Source of the DNA: JAXDLK01 sp034666665
Lineage (GTDB): Bacteria > Desulfobacterota > Binatia > JACPRU01
Length of the DNA stretch: 16,312 nt
Assembly (NCBI GenBank): GCA_034666665.1
Contig: JAXDLK010000079.1
Coordinates: forward strand, 1-16,312
Direction of reading: 5' to 3'
Part shown: one piece after another, positions 15,323-16,312 of the stretch
Numbering within the stretch: the stretch's first letter is position 1
How the letters are laid out: the number at the start of each line of letters is the position of its first letter
Made by a program: the position numbers and the translations under genes
The notes under the pieces: model-generated
The model's input: the letters and a program-made list of their open reading frames with translations, nothing else
Databases searched by the model: none
What the model was told of the DNA's origin: nothing

Positions 15323-15463
15323 ATGCGGCGGCTCTCCGGGCTCGTGCGGGCCCTGTCGTTCGATGCGTGGGAATGGTCCGCCCGCCGCCGCCATTTCCCG
15401 TTGTGGACGGTGATCGTCGCGGCGCTCTCGGTCGTGCTGATGAGCTTGATGGAGGACTTCTGA
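15323..15463 (+). CDS. Putative small single-span membrane protein
   Basis: A 46-codon frame from ATG 15323 to TGA 15461-15463. The peptide has a basic, Trp-containing N-terminal part (DAWEWSARRRHF) followed by a hydrophobic helix (PLWTVIVAALSVVLMSLM) and an acidic end (EDF), so it obeys the positive-inside rule with the N-terminus in the cytoplasm. Nearly every codon ends in G or C, as in the neighbouring real genes, and overlapping frames look poorer. The ribosome site is weak; an in-frame GTG at 15308 would add five residues. I know no family for it. It may be a stand-alone microprotein or a decayed remnant. Confidence 0.4.
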   Translation: MRRLSGLVRALSFDAWEWSARRRHFPLWTVIVAALSVVLMSLMEDF

Positions 15464-15602
15464 TCGCCGAGGGCGGACCTGATGCGTTCGCTCGACGCGT
15501 CCGTCAGCGGGAGTCGCGGGGGCCCACGGACTCGGAGAACGCCGCAGCTCCGTCATCGCGGACGGCCCCCGGGTGGCGGTGCGGCGCCAAGACGACCGAT
15601 CT

Positions 15603-15869
15603 TCAGTGGGAGGAGAAGCGCTTCGCGGCGAGCAGCCCGAAGAAGTAAGCCGCCTGGTTCTTCGACTCGAAGTACTGCCAGGCATACCGCGCCTCGGGGG
15701 CGGGTAGCGACTGCTCGTCGAGAGCGCCCGGGATCTGCCGAACCCACTTCCACTCGCACCAGCGCCAGCCGCGCCCGTCGTTGACCAGCCGAAGGCGGAG
15801 GGCATCGTCGTGGTCGATGGGGATCCAGTCCGAGTAGCGCACGCGATCGCCTGGGGTGGTTGAAACCAT
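15603..15869 (-). CDS. Small Trp-rich hypothetical protein
   Basis: An 88-residue soluble protein of unknown family. It has five Trp residues in the first half, four of them clustered in GRGWRWCEWKWV, plus a C-terminal AWQYFESKNQAAYFFGLLAAKRF helix-like segment. Codons end mostly in G or C throughout, supporting a real gene. The start is ATG 15869. The frame continues to a GTG at 15902 (99 residues), but those 11 codons have lower third-position GC and neither start has a clear ribosome site. The neighbours, an F420-type oxidoreductase upstream on the same strand and a possible microprotein, do not suggest a role. Confidence 0.55.
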   Translation of the reverse strand: MVSTTPGDRVRYSDWIPIDHDDALRLRLVNDGRGWRWCEWKWVRQIPGALDEQSLPAPEARYAWQYFESKNQAAYFFGLLAAKRFSSH

Positions 15870-16023
15870 CGCGCCGGCTTCGTCGCTGCGATTTGTGAAC
15901 ACGGCGTCAGACGGACGGCACCAACGGGCGGTGGATCTCTGCAGCCCCGAGCGAACGGATGCCGCACGCGGCAGCGCCGACCCCGGGCAACTCCGATCAC
16001 CAGCCGCGGCGTATGCGACCGCT

Positions 16024-16312
16024 TCAACCCATCGTCGAGACGGATGTCGGCTCGATCCGGTAGATCACACGCACCTCGCCGGGCGTGCGGAACGGGTACT
16101 TGTCCTGCCCGAGGTAGCGCTTCGCGAGGCGGTCGATGTCCTCGTCCGCGTCCTTCTCGGTGACGCCGACGACGCGGCCGCGAATCGAGATGTGCCGGTA
16201 CGGGTTCTGCGGATCCGTGATCGCGAGGGCGACCGCCGGGTTGCGGCGCATGTTGCGGTCCTTCACCCGGCCCTGTGCCGAGTTGACGACGACCTGATCG
16301 CCGTCGAGCGCC
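16024..16312 (-). CDS. PPOX-class F420-dependent oxidoreductase (5' part missing)
   Basis: The C-terminal 95 codons of a pyridoxamine-5'-phosphate-oxidase-fold protein; the frame runs off the right edge of the window and ends in TGA at 16024-16026. The visible part has the split-barrel pattern DGDQVVVNS, then GRVKDRNMRRNPAVALAI, ITDPQNPYRHISIRGRVVGV, DEDIDRLAKRYLGQDKYP and a closing RVIYRIEPTSVSTMG. This matches the PPOX-class F420 family, in which the RNMRRNP region contacts cofactor phosphate; such proteins use F420 or FMN in redox reactions on small molecules. Full family length is usually 130-150 residues, so about a third is outside. The cofactor is inferred from family resemblance. Confidence 0.85.
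   Translation of the reverse strand, partial: ALDGDQVVVNSAQGRVKDRNMRRNPAVALAITDPQNPYRHISIRGRVVGVTEKDADEDIDRLAKRYLGQDKYPFRTPGEVRVIYRIEPTSVSTMG

Noticed and set aside
15188..16027. A 279-codon minus-strand frame across the right intergenic region
   Set aside because: The Arg/Ser/Pro-rich product overlaps the better-supported Trp-rich protein in another frame and resembles no protein.

Overview
The window is high-GC bacterial DNA with tightly packed genes and strong G/C bias at third codon positions. There are no RNA genes, CRISPR arrays or insertion sequences that I can support. Several features point to a soil- or sediment-type, deltaproteobacterial-grade or candidate-phylum lineage (Binatota, Myxococcota and Acidobacteriota relatives are all conceivable): family III CoA-transferases, short-chain dehydrogenases (SDRs), a luciferase-like monooxygenase, a PPOX-class F420-type protein, and a Ser/Thr kinase with PEGA domains. 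This placement is inference from gene content only.

Left part (1-3350): a complete NhaD/citrate-transporter-like ion antiporter on the minus strand, divergent from a soluble GAF-HisKA-HATPase-REC hybrid histidine kinase on the plus strand.

Centre (3382-12971): a catabolic island. A minus-strand pair (SDR, then an 809-residue tandem family III CoA-transferase) diverges from a plus-strand operon paaA-paaB-paaC-paaD-paaG. That operon encodes the catalytic, bridging and structural subunits of a phenylacetyl-CoA-type epoxidase, its Fe-S maturation factor, and a ring-epoxide isomerase/enoyl-CoA hydratase. Facing it is a minus-strand operon SDR - LLM flavin/F420 oxidoreductase - paaX, whose last gene is a PaaX-family repressor overlapping the 3' end of paaG. 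A good sigma70-type promoter with a small palindrome over its -35 box precedes paaA. The usual reductase gene paaE, ligase gene paaK and lower-pathway genes paaZ, paaJ and paaH are not in the window. The simplest reading is an aryl-acid (phenylacetate-like) route: a CoA-transferase could activate the acid, the PaaABC oxygenase epoxidises the aryl-CoA, PaaG isomerises the product, dehydrogenases continue, and PaaX senses the CoA thioester. The substrate is not determined by the sequence.

Right part (12972-16312): a membrane-anchored Ser/Thr kinase with two PEGA repeats, then about 260 bp of intergenic DNA with a perfect hairpin and related short repeats, a probable 46-residue single-span membrane microprotein, a small Trp-rich unknown protein, and the 3' part of a PPOX-class F420-dependent oxidoreductase cut by the window edge.
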